From positions 310,001 through 374,000 of the forward strand of contig JAHWDD010000004.1 of assembly GCA_023897205.1 (NCBI GenBank): a stretch of DNA of 64,000 nt, given 5' to 3'. Below, piece after piece: positions 43,327 to 56,071 of this stretch (position 1 is the stretch's first letter; the number at the start of each line of letters is the position of its first letter). Made by a program: the position numbers and the translations under genes. Source of the stretch: Exophiala sp. HKRS030. Lineage: Eukaryota > Ascomycota > Eurotiomycetes > Chaetothyriales > Herpotrichiellaceae. The notes under the pieces were generated by a model. It did not search any database, had not been told where the DNA came from, and saw only the letters and a list, made by a program, of their open reading frames with translations.

Positions 43327-45380
43327 GAGATATGAGTTGATTAGAGATGAAATAATGTGGATAACGACGATTCAGGTGATCAACATGTTGCATTCGTGCG
43401 TTGATGAAACGAGAATTGGAAAGCACCATATATTGTTGACGTGTGACAAACGCACGGGACCCCGGTCGGTGCCTAGGGAGCTGTGTCAATGTGTGGGACC
43501 TGTGCGACAAAGAGGAGCGTCTTTTGTTGAGTGGCTTGCACGAGAATATGAAACGAATGACGATCACTCTTCAGGTTACACTCCCGACCGCTTATGCAGG
43601 ATGGCAAAGATTACCGGCCAAATGTCTCTCTGTGTAACCTTTGCCATTGATGGAATGACGTGAGAATTCGACTTATCATGCCTGGACTTCCTCACACAAC
43701 TCACATTCTGAACTCGGGTGTCGGTCACTGATAATGCCAGCTTCACCCGCCAGTTTCAAAACGTTCCTGTGTCCTATTTCTGTGGACCCCCAACAAGTGC
43801 AGTGCAACTGCCAATTCGTGGTCGCGAATCGCTTCTAATCTTCCTCGAAAGAAATCCCAATCGAATCGACCTTGCGCTATGCGATCCAAGTGCACCTTCT
43901 GACCAGCATAAAGTCGAGCCTAGAGACAACCAGTCACACTTTTCATGTTTTGAGACTACAGTTCAGCATTCCCATTGAAATTGACACATTGAACACACAT
44001 TGAACATGAGAGTATGCGAAAACGTGGGCGTGCTAGGACTCGGTGCTCACCCATGATCGACCCCAGAGGAGCAGAAGTACACTCAAGCCCTGCCGAGTCG
44101 AAGAAAGTAGATCCGAACTTCAGACCTATGGTTCCTCCAAGACAACCACCCCTCTCTTTCACAAAGGCGAAGACGCCCAGCAAAGTACGAAACTGTGGTT
44201 GCGTCCCACCATGTGTGCGAGGCAGGTATGATGGAAGCAGAGCTTATTCCGAGTTTGGCATGGCTGACGATTCTGTATCAGCTGTTCGTGCAAGGGCCAA
44301 AGAGGGCCGGGAATGTGCCCAGAGACTTGTGTATGCCCCTGCAACTAGAGCTGGGCCTGGTGGGTACTGGAATGTGCCTTTGATGCGCAGTGATGGTGTT
44401 GGAAGAAATGAATACACAGGTCACCTGACAAGGCTAGACTGGAGCAATGGGCCAGCAGAGATAGAGAACACGTGAGGAAGTTCTCAGGAGTTACGAGAAG
44501 CTGGTAGAAAGAGAGACTTGCTCTTGCCGCCACTATTGGCAGCCTATTCTCCATAGTCTGATCTGCTGATCAGGCACAAGGCAGCCACCCTGGGCATACA
44601 CACCTGTTTGCTCACTCACATACCTACTCCGTAGTCACACATCTAGGCAACTTCAGCTAGATACTAGATACCCAAGTCATGTGCCCAGGTACCTAGGTAA
44701 TTATTCACCAAGAGAACCACACATAAACTTGGTATTTATCCTCAGCTCGTAGGCAGGTGCGACCCAGATGTGGATGAAGTCGCTTTGCAAAGGAAGGTGG
44801 CGGAAGGACTTGGCGTCCACATTGAATCTGAGGCTGAACAAACAATAAACAATCTTGATTGGCTGACGGTCGCAACCACCACCACCGCCCTGCCCTTCGT
44901 ACTGTTGCCGCACCACTGCCTCTGGACTTCACCTCTCATAACTGCGACTTTACTCTTGATCCTGAACTCCCGGAATACCACCTTGGTATCTAAAATCTCA
45001 TCATATTCACTCGGCCCGACAAAATACTTTCAGACACAGAGTCACCAAGAAATTGCGAAAGCTCCACTTCACTCGAGACATCTTCACACAAAGAATCAAA
45101 GAAGCCGACTTCAATCACTTGACCAAACACCAACAGCCACCCCCTCTCCGTTCTCGACCCTCTCTTCTACTTCGTCTCGTCCGAACACATCTGTGATCTG
45201 CCGTTTTTCGACTTTGATCCGACGTTGTTCTCGTGGCAGTCTGAACTCAAACTTTATCCCTCCAAAACATTGACCTCACTTGGGCGTAGTAAACAAGCTG
45301 GGAATCACCTTGGCTTTGTGTCTGCCCATCTCCGCTTTTGCGTTGACAACCTGCCATCATACACTCACCATTCCTCCACA
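43327..45380. other. Intergenic, long DHH1 5' leader
   Basis: About 2.05 kb between SMC6 and DHH1, both on the plus strand. A 153-codon open frame (44014-44475) overlaps frames on the other strand and has no homology I can see. The last 600 bases are CT-rich and look like promoter plus long 5' UTR. Confidence 0.5.
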
Positions 45381-46919
45381 ATGACAGACGCATTAACATC
45401 CCAGCTTAACAAGGCCTCCCTTGCGGATGGCGCTGATGACTCCAACTGGAAAGACAGCCTCAAAATCCCCACAAAGGATGGCCGACAGCAGACAGAAGAT
45501 GTACTGGCAACAAAAGGGCTGGAGTTCGAAGACTTTTATATCAAGCGTGAACTCATGATGGGCATTTTTGAAGCCGGTTTCGAAAAGCCCTCACCTATTC
45601 AGGAAGAAACCATCCCCGTTGCCCTCACAGGTCGAGACATCCTAGCAAGGGCAAAAAACGGGACTGGCAAAACTGCAGCTTTTGTCATCCCTACCCTCGA
45701 ACGAATCAATCCCAAAAATCCCAAAACCCAAGCCCTCATCCTTGTTCCTACTCGAGAACTCGCTTTACAAACATCACAAGTCTGCAAAACCCTTGGGAAA
45801 CACCTCGGCCTCAATGTTATGGTCACAACTGGTGGCACAGGACTCAAGGATGATATTCTGAGATTAGGAGACACTGTTCACATCATCATTGCAACTCCGG
45901 GACGTATACTTGACCTTGCAAGTAAGGGAATCGCCGATCTCTCAGAGTGTTCCATTTTCGTCATGGATGAAGCCGACAAACTACTGTCTCCTGAATTCAC
46001 CGTTGTCATCGAACAATTACTTTCCTTTCACCCCAAAGACCGACAGGTCATGCTGTTCAGCGCAACTTTCCCCATGATCGTCAAGACGTTCAAAGACAAG
46101 CATATGCGCAATCCTTACGAGATCAACCTGATGGATGAACTTACATTAAGAGGCATCACACAATACTACGCTTTCGTAGAGGAGAAGCAGAAGGTCCATT
46201 GTCTCAACACACTCTTCTCCAAACTACAAATCAACCAGTCCATCATCTTTTGCAATTCGACCAATCGAGTCGAACTTCTGGCCAAGAAAATCACCGAACT
46301 TGGCTACTCTTGCTTCTATTCTCATGCCAAAATGCTTCAACAAAATCGAAACAAGGTCTTCCACGACTTTAGGGCTGGTGTCTCACGAAATCTTGTCTGC
46401 TCGGATCTCCTCACTCGTGGTATCGATATTCAAGCCGTCAACGTGGTCATCAATTTCGATTTCCCCAAAAATGCCGAAACCTACCTTCATCGCATCGGTC
46501 GTTCTGGCCGATTCGGTCACCTTGGTCTAGCCATCAATCTCATCAACTGGGACGATCGTTTCAACTTGTATAAGATTGAGCAGGAGCTTGGCACCGAGAT
46601 TCAACCTATTCCGCCCTCTATCGACAAGAGTCTATATGTGTACGATAACCCGGAGAATATTCCACGATCAATGCCTCCTCCTGCCCAAGCAAGGCCATCA
46701 TCCAATAACAACTCTAATGCTACCGCTGCATCACAAAATGGTCAATTCCAATCTCAACCACAGGGTCAACGACGCCCACAGCAGGGTCAGTCCAATGGCT
46801 TTCCGCAACAATTTAACAATCAAGGCCGGGGCAATTACCGAGGTCGGGGTCGTGGGCAAGGGGCTCGAGGACGTGGTGGTCATCAAGGCACTTTACAAGT
46901 GGGCCAAGCCGCTCAGTAA
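45381..46919 (+). CDS. DHH1: DEAD-box RNA helicase DHH1 (DDX6 family)
   Basis: Activator of mRNA decapping and translational repressor in P-bodies. A single exon of 512 aa from the ATG at 45381; the frame is open upstream but lacks another good ATG. All helicase motifs are present: Q-motif [16 protein letters not shown], motif [13 protein letters not shown], Ia [12 protein letters not shown], Ib [74 protein letters not shown]. The tail is Gln/Asn-rich and ends in an RGG-type segment ([16 protein letters not shown]), typical of P-body assembly regions in this family. No introns, although fungal orthologues may have them. Confidence 0.96.
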   Translation: MTDALTSQLNKASLADGADDSNWKDSLKIPTKDGRQQTEDVLATKGLEFEDFYIKRELMMGIFEAGFEKPSPIQEETIPVALTGRDILARAKNGTGKTAAFVIPTLERINPKNPKTQALILVPTRELALQTSQVCKTLGKHLGLNVMVTTGGTGLKDDILRLGDTVHIIIATPGRILDLASKGIADLSECSIFVMDEADKLLSPEFTVVIEQLLSFHPKDRQVMLFSATFPMIVKTFKDKHMRNPYEINLMDELTLRGITQYYAFVEEKQKVHCLNTLFSKLQINQSIIFCNSTNRVELLAKKITELGYSCFYSHAKMLQQNRNKVFHDFRAGVSRNLVCSDLLTRGIDIQAVNVVINFDFPKNAETYLHRIGRSGRFGHLGLAINLINWDDRFNLYKIEQELGTEIQPIPPSIDKSLYVYDNPENIPRSMPPPAQARPSSNNNSNATAASQNGQFQSQPQGQRRPQQGQSNGFPQQFNNQGRGNYRGRGRGQGARGRGGHQGTLQVGQAAQ

Positions 46920-49304
46920 GGCATCTTGTGTCTGCTTTGACCTTCGCACGCACTTGTGGATTTCTTTACCGGCGTTTGTTTCTTTCTTTACTTACGAAGG
47001 TCTATGACATGCGACAATGCGACAGCTCGGAGTTGAATCATGGCTAGCTATGAGATCTGTACAACAGTGTCGTACAGCTTAGTTATTTTCTTCTTTGGGT
47101 CGGGCATAATTTCTGGATGGACGTTTGATGCAAAGAGAGTATTATCCGAGCTCGGATCGTACTTGGCAGTATTATCATATATTCCTTAACGGCGTTTACC
47201 TCGGGCCAGTACGAGTTCTCATTCTGACTGGACCGGACAGATCATGAGGGCAGGCGTACCAGCTTGAAAAGATCGGTTATTGCATCTCTGAGGATGGATG
47301 TAGATCTGCGTGGCGTTTTCAAATTCGGAACCAGCCTTGGTTCTCCCTTCTTACATACGACCAGCGATGACACTTTCCGTCATCGATATCACCACGACTA
47401 CAACTATCTCACACTCTTCTTCTACTCATCACCATATCGAGCTCGACAACACCCGTCTTTTCTCACTTGCATTTCATTTGAAGCAACCATGAGGAAAAGA
47501 TAGCACAATACGTCATTTGACACTTCATATTGTGAACATCAACACTCTTTAGTATCACTTCACATATCAACCGACTTCTCTCCCTACTCACTCATCGACG
47601 GGTATCCTGACCACCTTCCGCCAACCAAACTATCAATCATTCACTCCCGATAAAACCAGCACCCTCCACTGTGAGATCCAAAAGCTTATCCAGAGCTCTT
47701 GGGCAAATCATTCATGTCTCTCCCTTGCCATCGTCTCGAGAGACTTCGTCAAGCGTGGATATAGCTAGCCTCTACATTCCACGAGAATATACCAGAATCA
47801 AAAATCACAAAAAAAGAATAGGAGGAAGGCCACCAGTCACTGCCAGACAATATTAGCTTACTGAGCATTCAATATTTCCATTACCTGTTTTCGATATTCA
47901 ATATCGTATTGCAGCATTTCTCGGCACCAAGAGAATTACAACATTTCTGCTACCGATGATAGTCAAGGTTATGAAAGTACATGAAAGGATGACGAATACA
48001 TCAAGGGCATGACTAGACAATACTCTTATGGGATCTTCTGTCTTTGCATGTTCTATTGCATGTCCTCACCTAGAGGACTGATAAAGCAGACACAGATCGA
48101 TCTCCCACAACAAATACAAAAGAATTCCTTCCTCTGAACCTTGATTCTCAATGTGCTTTTTTCCGATCAAGTAACATGACGAGCTATGAATTCAACTGTA
48201 CCATCCATTTTCCTCGAATTTTAACCTCCTTAACTCTCAATTGCTTCCTAGCTCACTCCTAGCCCGCCCGCCCGCCTTTTCCTCCGTCCTTGCCTCAGAC
48301 CCTTCTCTGTGCGCCAGTCTCTCCATTCCTCTATCATCTCCTCCCTCGCTCCGTTGCTTCAATCTCCCCCTGCCCTCTGCCCTCCTCCCTGTCTCCCTGT
48401 CTACATGTACCTGCCTCCACCAACAAGAAACACATGACGACGACGACCACCACGACCACCACCAACGATGCATCCCGACACACTCTGATGTATTCCAACT
48501 CCCGTTGGCCTTCTTCCCTTATCCAAAAAAAAAGAAACCGACACAAATCGGCCTGCGCCATCGTTGCTACAACAGCCCCCGTTGCCGCTTTATGCCGAGC
48601 ATCTGAATCTTGAACCCTCCCTTATCGTGCTGCTCGCTCTTCATGTTGCAGAAACATATACACCGCCGGAGATTGAACAGCAGGGGAGTTGGACAAGCGA
48701 GGAGGGAGAATGGAGAGCTGGGAATGGAAGAGCGATTACTCACTAACTAGAGTGTCAGACAGGCTAGAGAGGCTAGAGAGGGAAAGAAAGCCCAGGGAAG
48801 TGGGGGTGTTGGATTGGGGAAGATGCAATTAGGATGAATATAGGATGGATGAATGGGGGAACGAATGGACGGATAGATGGAAAAAATGTTGTGGTTATCT
48901 TTGTTATACCCTATAGTATCGGTACAGTAGGTCTGAGAAATAAACGTGGTTACATCGCCGTAATCGTAAATGACTTTAACTTGTGGCATGCTGCAATAGG
49001 TATCAGATATACTATGCTTAGCGGGCTTGTCACTTTAGCATTATGATTGAGAGATAGATAGATAGATAGATAGATGATGGACGGTTGAGGCACTGAAGCG
49101 GTCTCACGGGTGGTGTTTACTTTCTATATCGTACCTAGGTTGTCGACTTATTCTTCGAATGTGGTTGTTTAAGTCGAAGATCAAACAAAGCTTTCAAAAC
49201 AGAGACTATTACCAATGACCAAAACAGGCTTTTTCGCTATTGTCGAATCACTCTAGAATACAGTACTCAGAAAATTGGTGTCCTCGGTACACAACAGACT
49301 TCGG
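46920..49304. other. Long convergent intergenic
   Basis: 2.4 kb between the stops of DHH1 (plus) and POM152 (minus), unusually long for a convergent gap. Contents: a pyrimidine-rich block at 48240-48430, a CGA/CCA run near 48435-48470, and a GATA run at 49051-49074. The 121-codon frame at 48241-48606 reads the low-complexity tract. I support no gene; a non-coding transcript is possible. Confidence 0.5.
49051..49074. repeat. GATA microsatellite
   Basis: About six copies of gata/taga in a row, in the convergent gap downstream of POM152. Confidence 0.85.
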
Positions 49305-52300
49305 TCACCAATATGTCAACCATTTCTGCCCACCACTAGCAGTTGCACCCTGTTTATGAGAAGGTTTCGCATATGAGCAAAACCGATCTTTAATCGATAC
49401 AACTTCGTATACACCCTCGTCGCTTGCTCGAATGATTTTGGAAAATTCATCAGAGGTGTCATGTCGGGTTTCTAGAATCAACGGTGCTTTGTTACTTCCG
49501 GGTTTGGCATTTTCGGAACGCGTATATCTGTTCGGCTTGTAAGCGATCACTCCCAAGAATGTAAGGTGAGCCTATGAAATGAGAACTTACGTAAATTCAA
49601 AAGGTGGTGTTCCAGTGAAGCTGAAATGAATATCAACCTCACCACCTTCATGTATATCGCTGACCAGAGTTTTTCCTCGCCCAATTTCGACAGTAGGGTA
49701 AGGACGAATGAATTTTCTGATATCCTTCCGGGCTCGGCATTGACCCTTGTTCATTGCACTGTCACTGATGCCGGTTATGATGAATTCACCGGGTGCCTCG
49801 GCCAGACGTTTGAATTCCGTATCGGAGACTTTTGCTTTTCTATCACGGCCCTGGAAAGTGTAATATACCTCGAAAGGGGTTTGACCGCTGAGAGAGAACG
49901 AGACGTGTTCTCCAACGCAGAAATTCTCTTGGGATTGAAGTGGAGTAATGGTTGGCGGGGAAGCAACATGGATTCGAATAGCGGAAGGGTCGTGATCGAT
50001 AATCTGTTCGCAACCTCTGCTGTCCTTGACAGAGCGAATGGAAATGCTGTGAGTGCCTAGGGCAAGAGATGCTCGAGAGACGGGCCAGATATATGTGTTG
50101 TTCTGTATGTCTTTCTGGCGGATTATCTCTGGACGCGTAGACTGACCGTGATGTCGAATGGCAATTTCTACACTAAAAGGTGGTGCTCCTGTAAGCGTGA
50201 TAGGAACGTTTTCGGTTTCTTGACCCGGTTCCGAAAGATTCGGGTCATCTTGACAATAGCTATACACTTTGCGAGGATGTGCAAAACTGGCTGTGGGTGG
50301 AGCATAGACGTGTTGCTTTACCAGCAACGGCTGAAAGTTTTGCTTATCGCTTGAATACCGATCATCGGCAAGCTCGGTGAAGGCATATGTGTACTCTCCT
50401 GGCCGTGCGGTGTCGAGGCTGATGAGTGCTGTATTACCAACAAAATTGGCGTGTTTATTGCTGATAGAAGGGGGACCTTTGACAGGTTCGAATTTCTGTT
50501 GGTAGCCGAGACTAAAGGGGGGTTTCCAGAAAGGCCCAAAGACAAGGTAGATTCATCGCCTTGGCATATGGGGGCTTTGTGAAATTCTGCGCCCTTCTGT
50601 TCTGTGCTTACATCTTTTATGCTGAGAGTGGGACGAGGTATCCAACTGACCTGAAATCTGTGTGCTTTTTGATCAACCAAACCTTGACATTGATCATCAA
50701 CAGCCACAATTTCATATGTGCCGGGTTTATCTACCTTGATTTCCGAATTGGCATCTCTAAAATGTTGTGCACTAGCGAGGGAAGGATCGTCCAAATTCTG
50801 AATTCGAACAGACCATGGTGCGTTGCCTTTGAGGCGCAATGGAATCTTAACCTCTTTGCCGTCCAACGCCAATATTGTTCGCTTGCCAGCAATATCACCG
50901 AATGCAGCTGTTGGTTGATCGGATCTTACTTCGAAATGACGTTCTTCCTTCAGCGCGGTCCTGCATCGAGTTTTATCCTGAACTCCGGTCAGAACCACGG
51001 TGTGGCGTCCTCCGCTTGGCTGGCCTGGAAGATCAATTGTAAAGATCTCTGTCTCTGAGTGAGCTCGCTGTTTCTTGCGTTTACCCGCATGGATGATTTC
51101 ATAATCAAGATCCCAGGGACCCTGCCCCACGAATTTCACCTGGAGAGAGACCGCATCGCCAAGACAGCGTTTTGTACTTGTAGAAGGTCCAAGGAAAGAT
51201 GCCGAAGCTGGTGGATTGATATCTTGTTTCAGGACGAGTTGCCTGTCCTTCAACGAAACCGGCCCATAAACCTCATCACGAATTTCTTGAAATTGATAGC
51301 TGTAGGAGCCAGCAGATCTCTCTGATAATTCGATCTGGCCTCGCATGCTAGGGAACTCCTTGACTTCAGTTCGAATCTTTCCTTGATGTTCGACATTGTA
51401 GCGAATCTTGAAAGGAGGAGTTCCGGTAAAATCAAGACTGACCACCATGCCAATCGGATTTCCAGCGCACTTGTCGAAGATTTCTTCTGACTCTAGTACG
51501 AGATCAGGTTCTGGAGGGTTAAAGAGCCTGCAGGACGAAGGCTCGACGACGTCACCTCGACAAAACTGGCTGTCGATAGATTCGAGATTGTATCGACCAG
51601 GTTTTGTGATCCGAGGGCTAGATCGTTCGTTCGTCAACTCAAATGTAAACTCCTCAGTTTCTGGGTCGTCGGTGTTTGTGTCTGGGAGGTAGTTGTACTT
51701 GAGCTTTAGCGGCCAATCGGTGGTGTGAAGCTTTCCAGGTGGTTGGACCCGGACGGGCAAGTCTATGAATTGACCTTTGGGAATCGGAATGAGCCGATCA
51801 GGGCCGCAGCCGTGAAGCATGACCTGAGGACGGTTATGAGCAGTCAGGGACACGAATGGAGGAGCATGAGCATCTTTGGGGTTAGGCGAGTTGTATGCGA
51901 CTTTATTTCCAAGGCCGTCCTCGATGTCCTCAATTGTATAGGAATGACTGCCGTTGCGGTGCAAAGCCTCATTAATCTCGAAAGATTCGGTGATAGTCTT
52001 GGTCCAACCCCGATGAGGCGCTCTTGGGTCAAGCACGATGTTAGACCCGTCGGCTGAGTTTGCAAAGCCAGACTCTGGTGGAGGCTGAACATTCTGCACA
52101 TTGGAGCTCAATTGCCTGCCGTTGATGGTTTTGCTATACCTCACTTTGAAAGGCGGAACTCCTTGAACTTGCATTGATACCTTGCTTAAGTCCCGGTGCA
52201 CCTATTCTCCGACTGAGTGGAAATGGAAGCACGTGGACATGCGACGACTGCTACATCATTGCTGCGCTTTCGGACCTCGAGATTGGTAGCGTCAATAACC

Positions 52301-53190
52301 CTCTGTAACTGATAAAGTCCTGTCTTCTTGACAGTGTATTGCAGAGTGCGAGGGGTATTTTTTGTATGCGTATGAGATTGCGCATCAGCTTTCTTTTTCA
52401 GCTGCTTCGCTTCATGCTTGCCAATGAGAATTGTTTCAACCTCATCCGTGTCCAAGTTATAGCGAGTCAATTCTATTGAGATGGGAGTTGTCTGGTTGAT
52501 TTGGATGGGTAGGTCAATGGCTAGCGTCGTTGAATCGAGACAAAATGCTTGTTTATCCGGATTGAGGATTGCAGAGCCTTCGGGTAAAATGTGAATGATC
52601 TGCTTGCCCAAGATGATGGATTCGTTGTGAAGAACGTTGGCAGGATTGACGCGCCGGTCAGACAGAGTCTGTTCGCGATCATAGACCAACTTGACTAAGC
52701 CACTCAACCAGGCAAATACGGGTATAGGAATCCAGAACATGAGGAAGACATCGAGGACGACATGAAGGATTATGAGCGTGACGGTTGAAGGGGCAGAAAA
52801 CTCCAGCCAGGGGATCTGAAATAGAGGCAGGGCAGTGAAAAAGAAGGTATCGAGGCAAAGCCATTTGGTGAAATACCAACTTGAACCATGGGCTGAATCG
52901 ACCCAATAGCAGTCGAATAGTTTCCAAACCAATAAGATGGCGTAGAGCGCAATGGCATAGAGGCGTTGAGTTGGAGCATCTATGGTAGTGGTAGGTACCA
53001 GTGGAGATACGGTGGTGCGAGGTCGAGAGTCATTAGGGACTCTGATTGGTTTTGTTATCGGTGATGATCTGTGGGAAGCAGGTTGAGAGGAAGTAAAGAG
53101 AGGTTTGGGAGAGACATTGGAATTTCTGGATCGAAGATGCGAGTTGGGGGTGTTTGGGAAGGCCGACCGCAGTCGCGGCGTTTCGTTCAT
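49305..53190 (-). CDS. POM152: Nucleoporin POM152, two frame breaks
   Basis: Membrane-ring nucleoporin whose lumenal Ig-like repeats form the ring around the nuclear pore. From the Met at 53190: a basic Ser/Pro-rich nucleoplasmic N-terminus, membrane segments around residues 80-190 ([36 protein letters not shown]), then a string of Ig-like repeats marked by [52 protein letters not shown] and GTPPFEFTY. The frame changes at a G run near 52192-52194 and at a C run (G run on the plus strand) at 50517-50522; restoring one base at each gives continuous homology (RCTGDLSKV and GNPPFSLGY). An intron at 49529-49590 leads to the final exon. The total, about 1,275 aa, fits the family. The frame breaks are probably sequence errors. 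Confidence 0.9.
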
Positions 53191-54566
53191 CGCACCATGC
53201 GGCCAGAGATCGACCCTGGTCTTGGTCGGTCGGAGGGTTTGCGGGGGATACGTCGGGCAGGGAAGAAAGGATCAGATGCCGGGATTGTACGCAGTTGGCT
53301 GGGGCTTTTGTGGTGCAGAGCGAGAGAGGAGGATGAAGGCAAGGGATGGAGGATTCTTGAAAGCTGGAGCAGTTGTGCAAGCACTGTCGAGCTGAGATAT
53401 GAGGCAAAAGGGTGTTGCGAGTAGTGTCGTCGTCGCGGTGGCGCTAAGGTAAACGCGTTGTTGTCGACGACAGAGAAATCTACAAGCCGCCTGGATTGCA
53501 ATGTTGCAAGCGAGCCTCGCGTGTCTTGGCAGTCCCCAGACAAAAGTGACAAGGCTGCAGCCTTGGATAAACAAACATCCGTTGACGTCATAGCGTCAAA
53601 CCACTCCACGGATCGCGACTTCCTGAACAGTCGCTATTGCCGTCGTGCACATCCTTCCTATTTGTGTTTGTGCATTTGGATAGGTTTGCTACCGTGTTTG
53701 ATCTTGTATAGCTTCAATCGATTGGCCGAAGTGATAAAGAAGGCTGCCCTTTACCGCACAAGCCCACCTTCCGCTTACTTACAATCAATTGTGGTAAAGT
53801 GAGAGATCGGATATGGACTAGCCGGCATTTGCCCTGGATAGTGGCTACAATTCAACCTCTCCATCCCTCTTTGCTCAATCTCTTTGCTGCGACTTCGCAT
53901 GTCACCAGGCCCTGATGATACAAAGGTGTGGAAGTCGACATCCCTGCATCACAGTGTTCTTCCTGCTAATTAGTCCAGAATATATATTCAGATGATATAT
54001 CTACGGTGTCACGGCCTTCAACCAATTCACAGTCCGACCATGGTTAGTGTCATTCTCTAAGACCAGAGGTAACCAATTCTCCCGGTCACTTCACCATATT
54101 ATATGATACAAATCAAATCATAAGCAGCAGATATTCCATTACCTGTGAGATCGGATGGATATTCACACCATCCAGTGATTTGGGTAATTCTACGGCGTAC
54201 GGTGTCACTGACTCTTGGCATTGGTTGTGTGGTTCACACAGATTTCAGACTGGGCGTGCTGTTGAAACCCATCAACATCAACGTGGCCAATGGAGCCTCT
54301 GCTACACACCCATCCTCATCTCCTGTTTCGTTATCAAGGCGGGATTCAAGTTCACTTGTCCAAACTTTACGAATTTAATGGTACCGATCAGGCATCCTAG
54401 CCTCTGAATCCGGCTGTGCCGTTCAACCGTGACTTCCTCCTCAATCCGCAAACCAAACCCGAGACCTTTTGTTGCCAACTTCCGGTTCAGAAGACTCTAA
54501 CAGGAAAAAAAATTAAATGATGGTCTGGAACAGCAAAACTGCAGAATTTTGACCCAGGTTGGACAG
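53191..54566. promoter_or_regulatory. Divergent intergenic, POM152 / UCH gene
   Basis: 1.38 kb between divergent starts. The POM152-proximal 400 bases are pyrimidine-rich on its strand, like a long 5' leader. No gene is supported. Confidence 0.5.
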
Positions 54567-55704
54567 ATGCGAACACGTAGCCAGCTGCCGCCGGCAGCCG
54601 GAGTTGATGAGATTATCACTACAGAGAAGTTCGAGTCAGCCACCGGCTCTTCCTCCTCAACATTGTCCCACAAGGGTGACGATGCTGCCAGCGATGAACC
54701 TCCTGCTGCCGAGGAGGTCACTGGCTCTTGGAGTGGCTGGGCTGAGATTGAGAATGATGCCCGCATATTTACCACTCTGCTTCGCGAGTGGGGAGTTCCT
54801 GATGTCCACGTACATGAGATTATTCCACTCGAAAGCGTCTTCAACCACCCTGCGTATGTCTATATCTTGCTTCTTACCCTCAGCCGCTGACTCTTATCAG
54901 TGACAGTATCTATGGTCTGATATTCCTCTCGAGATGGACCGCTTCTGAAACGCCTAATAACATAACCGAGGCGCCACAGCACGTTTGGTTTGCGAACCAG
55001 GTACTTGCCGATTGATATCCATCTGAGTTTCCCACTGACCAGCCAAGACTTCAGCATTTTCCTGTGCCTCTGTCGCACTTCTAAACATCATCAATAATCG
55101 AAACGGTCTCAACCTTGGCAAGGCTCTCAACGACTTCAAATCTGACACAACAGAGATGAGCCCAAAGGATCGTGGGCTGGCACTGGATCGCTTTGACCAT
55201 GTCCGAGATGTCCACAACTCCTTTTCAACCCCGATCGACCGGTTGGTTGTGGATCTTCGCCTAAAACAAGATGCAGTGGCAGCAGAGAAGAAAAAGAGAG
55301 CACAAAATTCAAAGAAACGTTCCAAGAAGCGTAAAATCGATGACGAATACGAGGATGACGAACCTGGCTATCATTTCGTCGCCTACGTTCCAGCAGGAGG
55401 CTTCGTCTGGCAGATGGATGGTCTCGAACCGTTCCCAAGGAAGATTGGAACACTGACGGAGGACACCGACTGGATCATGTTGGTTTTGCCGGCGTTGCAA
55501 GCTACCTGGGAGAATGCAAGCAGTCAGTCGTTGGAGTTCTCCTTACTCTCCCTGACGAGCTCTGTCGAGTCGCCGGACTTGGAAGAGGATCAAATATACA
55601 CGGCTCGCATGAGAGAAGACTGGGGTCCGTTTATTGCGCACATGATAAAGCTGCACGCCGACAAAGGAGACCTGAAACAGATCTTGAGTAATGTGACGCA
55701 ATGA
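54567..55704 (+). CDS. Ubiquitin C-terminal hydrolase, UCH37/UCHL5-like
   Basis: Cysteine deubiquitinase of peptidase family C12. Three exons, 347 aa from the ATG at 54567; introns 54854-54900 and 55001-55047 restore phase. The catalytic set is visible: Gln of VWFANQ (oxyanion hole), Cys of TSAFSCASVALLNIINN, His of YHFVAYVP and Asp of QMDGLEPFP. The start of the domain is SWSGWAEIENDARIFTTLL and YGLIFLSRW. Between the Cys and His lobes, in the crossover-loop position, lies a long strongly basic insert (KKKRAQNSKKRSKKRK) followed by an acidic run; it could serve as a nuclear localisation signal or bind nucleic acid. A C-terminal KEKxK-type UCH37 tail is only weakly visible, so proteasome association is uncertain. 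Confidence 0.9.
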
Positions 55705-56071
55705 AGACCACAGAGCAGGACACATGAACTACATGAGAGCGTCTTTTGTGGACATAGAAGATCTATCCTATTCCAGGCGACGCTGGTCAACATAGTCTCT
55801 TACTGCTGAATGATGATATGTACCATATAATGAAGTAAATTGGCGTGAGTATGAGGGGTTTGGGAGTTAGTAAACAAAAAGTTCAACTGTTCTTAGCTGT
55901 CCTCAGATTGTGATGACGGTGACGTTATGTTCCAACACCCGAACATTACCCGAAACACTCGGCCGCGGAGTACCATACTTTCCTTGCATCATCAAACGAC
56001 ATATCTCTACCTCTACCACCATGACATATAACGTCCTGACTTTATCAATATTGGATTGCGCGAGGTAGAAG
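55705..56071. other. Intergenic
   Basis: 367 bases between two plus-strand genes; the promoter of the F-box gene should lie here. No gene is seen. Confidence 0.5.

Noticed and set aside
44014..44475. 153-codon plus-strand ORF between SMC6 and DHH1
   Set aside because: It has no recognisable motif, overlaps several equally long frames on both strands, and is rich in Arg, Pro and Cys as random GC-balanced frames are.
44770..45273. Long frame in the DHH1 leader and in-frame extension from 45225
   Set aside because: The frames begin at non-ATG codons and read leader-like Ser/Thr/Pro sequence; DHH1 has a good ATG at 45381.
48241..48606. 121-codon ORF in the DHH1-POM152 gap
   Set aside because: It translates a pyrimidine-rich, low-complexity tract (Ser/Pro/Leu then His/Asp runs); the other frames are equally open.
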